This document shows, one piece after another, positions 31,162 through 33,781 of a stretch of DNA of 33,781 nt. Position numbers and translations under genes: made by a program. How positions within the stretch are numbered: the first letter of the stretch is position 1; each line of letters begins with the position of its first letter. The notes beneath the pieces are model-generated. The model made no database searches. It saw only the letters and a list, made by a program, of their open reading frames with translations, and was not told the origin of the DNA. Source of the DNA: Iningainema tapete BLCC-T55 (GTDB taxonomy: Bacteria; Cyanobacteriota; Cyanobacteriia; Cyanobacteriales; Nostocaceae); contig NZ_JACXAE010000008.1 of NCBI RefSeq assembly GCF_014698965.1, positions 1 to 33,781 of the forward strand, in the 5' to 3' direction.

Positions 31162-31385
31162 TGTAATTCTCCTTAAGTGCGATATATAGTTAATTGGGTT
31201 TAATCGCTTTCCTGATAAAATATACAAATACGTGAATATTCAAGCATCTCCGAATAATGTAGAGACGTTCCATGAAACTCAAGACAAGAATTGCGGAATT
31301 GAGAACAGAGACTGTGTTGTAACAAGTAAATAGCATCTTTGAGTATATTTATTTAATTTTCTCTAAAAAATAATCTTATGATGAT

Positions 31386-33781
31386 ATGGTTTCTCAACAA
31401 CTTTCTTATGGTAACAACTCCGATGTCAAGACTATTTTAATTTTGGCAGCTAATCCGACAAATACATCTCGGCTCAGGCTGGATAAAGAAGTCAAGGAAA
31501 TTGATGAAGGATTGCGAAGAGCGTCTGGGCGAGAGCAGTTTAGGTTAGAACAGAAGTGGGCAGTGAGTCAGCGTGATTTCTACCGCGCTATTTTAGATTA
31601 TCAACCCCAGATTGTTCACTTTAGTGGGCATGGTACAGGTAGTAATGGTATTGTCTTAGAGGATGAAACTGAGCAGCCAGTGGAAGTTAACGCTGATGCA
31701 TTGGCAAGTATGTTCAAGCTATTTGCCACAAAGGGAGTGGAGTGTGTACTTCTCAATGCCTGCTACAGTGAAGTGCAAGCAAAAGCGATTAGCCAACATG
31801 TTAACTATGTGATTGGCATGAGCCAAGCAGTTGGAGATAAAGCAGCAATAGAATTTTCTGTAGCATTTTATGATGCAATAGCCGCTGAAGAACAGGTAGA
31901 ATTTGCTTATGAATTAGGTTGCTCTGTTTTGATGAAATATTTAGAGCAGCAAACACCAGTTTTATTTAAAAAAGAGCAAGTTAGTGTTATTCCAAGCCTT
32001 CCAGAAGTAGAGATTATTCCACCCAACCCATATCAAGGATTAGCTGCATTTGGAGAAAAAGATGCAGCTTTCTTTTTTGGCAGGGAAACGTTTGTCAATG
32101 GTTTGGTAGAAGCAGTTAAACAACAGCCCTTGGTAGGAGTGATTGGTCCTTCTGGTAGTGGAAAATCCTCTATAGTGTATGCTGGGCTATTTCCCCAACT
32201 GCGGATGACAGAAAATTGGGTGATTGAATCATTTCGTCCTGGAGACAAACCATTCTATAATCTAGCATCTGCGTTAGTTCGTCAATTAGTACCAGGAGTT
32301 GATGATATTCAACAATTGCGATCTGCGGCTGGATTAGATAAAAATATACAGCAGGGTGTGGTTACTTTGGGGCAGATAATATCTCGGATTATAGAACGTA
32401 ACCCTGGTAAACGTCTGCTGCTGTTTGTCGATCAATTTGAAGAACTCTACACTCTTTGTCAGAAGGAAGAACAAGAACGCTTTGCTGATTTATTGCTCGA
32501 AGCTATTCATCAGAATAGTTTAACATTGGTTTTCACTTTACGGGCTGATTTCTACGGTTTTGTTCTTGCCTATCGTCCTTTACGAGATGCGTTGCAGCAA
32601 TTTACACCACAACTATTAAGTGCAATGAATCGAGAGGAACTACTTCAAGCAATTGAACAACCAGCGCAGAAGATAGAAGTACAATTAGAACCACAATTGT
32701 CGCAACGAATTTTAGATGATGTTGGTAATGAACCAGGGAATCTGCCATTATTAGAATTTGCTATGACTCGACTTTGGTCATTACAGCAAAACCGTACACT
32801 CACTCATCAAGCATACCAAGAAATTGGCGGTGTGAAAAAAGCGCTAGCAAATCATGCTGAGCAAGTTTACCAAAAGTTGAGTGAAACAGAAAAAAAAGCG
32901 GCACAGCGCATCTTTGTGCAATTGGTGCGCCCAGGGGAAGGAACAGAAGATACTCGTCGCATCGCTGCTAGGAAAGAAGTAGGAGATGAGAATTGGAAAT
33001 TGGTAAGTGATTTAGCAGGATACACAGCCCGTTTGGTTGTCACTGGGCATGATGAGAAATCTGGGGAAGATACAGTGGAAGTTGTCCATGAAGCCTTAAT
33101 TCGCGAATGGCTAACTCTACGAGAGTGGATGAAAAAAGACCGTTTGTTTCGAGCTTGGCAAGAACGGTTAAGGGATATTATACATCAGTGGGAAGAAACA
33201 AAACGAGATGATGGGGTATTGTTGCGTGGTGTGCCGTTGTCAGAGGCAGAAGAAAAATTGAAGCAACGTCGTGAGGAGTTAAGTACACCAGAGCAAGATT
33301 TTATTCAATTAAGTATTGATTTGAGGGAGCGCCAGCTTCGAGAAGAGAAAGCCCGTAGACGAAGGGGAATTATTGGCGTTTCAGGGGCAGCATTGACGAT
33401 TATGGCGACATTGGGGGGGACAGCTTGGTATCAGTCGAAACAAGCAGAACTCAACTCTGATATAGCTGAGCACTACTCAAAAGCGTTTATTGATGCTGCG
33501 ACGGGAAACAAGAAAGGCGCATTAGAAAGTTTTGATCAAGCAGTGGAACTAAATCCTAACTATGCTATTAACTATTTTGCCCGAGGGATTGTCCGTAATG
33601 ACTTGGGAGACAAAAAAGGGGCAATAGAAGATTACAACCAAGCCTTGCGCCTCAATCCTAACTATGATCAAGCCTACGGCAACCGAGGGAATGCCCGTAG
33701 AGACTTGGGAAATAAAAAAGGAGCAATAGAAGATTACAACCAAGTGTTGCGCCTCAACCCTAACGATGCTTTAGCCTACTA
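31386..33781 (+). CDS. CHAT protease - STAND NTPase - TM - TPR protein (3' end outside the window)
   Basis: 798 codons to the window edge with no stop. Residues 14-185: CHAT caspase-like peptidase (TILILAANPTNTSRLRLDKE), catalytic His82 in HFSGHG and Cys126 in LLNACYS. Residues about 213-500: STAND NTPase beginning NPYQGLAAFGEKDAAFFFGR, Walker A GPSGSGKS (254-261), Walker B LLLFVDQFEEL (Asp349). A winged-helix-like region with VVHEALIREW (567-576), then a basic segment and a transmembrane helix (661-682). TPR units begin near 696, the last two almost identical at DNA level. It resembles cyanobacterial STAND sensors proposed in conflict and cell-death signalling. The start ATG has no clear SD. 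Confidence 0.85.
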   Translation, partial: MVSQQLSYGNNSDVKTILILAANPTNTSRLRLDKEVKEIDEGLRRASGREQFRLEQKWAVSQRDFYRAILDYQPQIVHFSGHGTGSNGIVLEDETEQPVEVNADALASMFKLFATKGVECVLLNACYSEVQAKAISQHVNYVIGMSQAVGDKAAIEFSVAFYDAIAAEEQVEFAYELGCSVLMKYLEQQTPVLFKKEQVSVIPSLPEVEIIPPNPYQGLAAFGEKDAAFFFGRETFVNGLVEAVKQQPLVGVIGPSGSGKSSIVYAGLFPQLRMTENWVIESFRPGDKPFYNLASALVRQLVPGVDDIQQLRSAAGLDKNIQQGVVTLGQIISRIIERNPGKRLLLFVDQFEELYTLCQKEEQERFADLLLEAIHQNSLTLVFTLRADFYGFVLAYRPLRDALQQFTPQLLSAMNREELLQAIEQPAQKIEVQLEPQLSQRILDDVGNEPGNLPLLEFAMTRLWSLQQNRTLTHQAYQEIGGVKKALANHAEQVYQKLSETEKKAAQRIFVQLVRPGEGTEDTRRIAARKEVGDENWKLVSDLAGYTARLVVTGHDEKSGEDTVEVVHEALIREWLTLREWMKKDRLFRAWQERLRDIIHQWEETKRDDGVLLRGVPLSEAEEKLKQRREELSTPEQDFIQLSIDLRERQLREEKARRRRGIIGVSGAALTIMATLGGTAWYQSKQAELNSDIAEHYSKAFIDAATGNKKGALESFDQAVELNPNYAINYFARGIVRNDLGDKKGAIEDYNQALRLNPNYDQAYGNRGNARRDLGNKKGAIEDYNQVLRLNPNDALAY
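33573..33781 (+). repeat. Near-identical 102-bp TPR repeats
   Basis: Two 34-residue TPR units share long identical stretches (gcaatagaagattacaacca, gggaga/gggaaataaaaaagg). This indicates recent duplication, and the array may continue beyond the edge. Confidence 0.7.

Overview
The window looks like accessory DNA (plasmid, phage-plasmid or genomic island) of a filamentous, probably heterocyst-forming cyanobacterium of the Nostoc/Calothrix/Scytonema type. The evidence is the recurring HIP1 octamer GCGATCGC, a xisH/xisI pair, a cyanobacterial TRADD-N-associated membrane protein, a CHAT-STAND-TPR giant protein, and the complete absence of housekeeping genes, rRNA or tRNA. I could not name a species.

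Layout. 0.2-2.7 kb: an operon of a YdjM-type membrane hydrolase and an HlyD-like coiled-coil protein, then a small membrane protein. 3.1-6.2 kb: a phage-type DNA-binding protein, a frameshifted IS1-type transposase and a small hypothetical gene. 6.4-10.7 kb: a phage-like early region. It has a leftward HTH regulator, a divergent control region with paired 8-bp repeats, a GIY-YIG protein, a large GIY-YIG/winged-helix protein whose own gene holds four 20-bp palindromic iterons (like the lambda origin inside gene O), a zinc-ribbon protein and a ParB-like protein. 11.2-13.7 kb: a MITE-like repeat, a methyltransferase, and an HTH plus TIR-like protein. 14.3-15.7 kb: a cluster of very small membrane proteins, two of them paralogues around a TRADD-associated membrane protein. 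15.8-16.1 kb: a minus-strand, riboswitch-like three-way-junction leader before a 27-codon ORF and a terminator. 17.0-20.8 kb: a broken VapBC pair, a secreted FmdE-family protein, a glutathione S-transferase, a small RHH-like protein and XisH/XisI. 20.9-22.6 kb: a coiled-coil DNA-binding candidate with clustered TGATATCA repeats and a tyrosine recombinase.

22,619-28,988 is a complete, cargo-free Tn7-like transposon (tnsA, tnsB, tnsC, tniQ/tnsD). Its ends are defined to the base by TGT/ACA termini, three 20-bp TnsB-type repeats at each end, and a perfect 5-bp target duplication, AGATG. It sits about 65 bp upstream of the tyrosine recombinase gene. Both tnsA (at an A8 run) and tnsB (between the second Asp and the Glu of the DDE triad) are frameshifted as read here.

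29.1-31.2 kb: an XRE regulator preceded by three ACACTTTAGTGT-type operators, an Rpn-family nuclease and a VapBC pair. From 31,386 to the window end runs an open CHAT protease-STAND NTPase-TM-TPR protein.

Strongest leads: the exactly bounded minimal Tn7-like element and its choice of target, the origin-like iterons inside an initiator-like gene, and the structured leader plus micro-ORF. All function calls come from reading motifs by eye; no database search or folding program was run.
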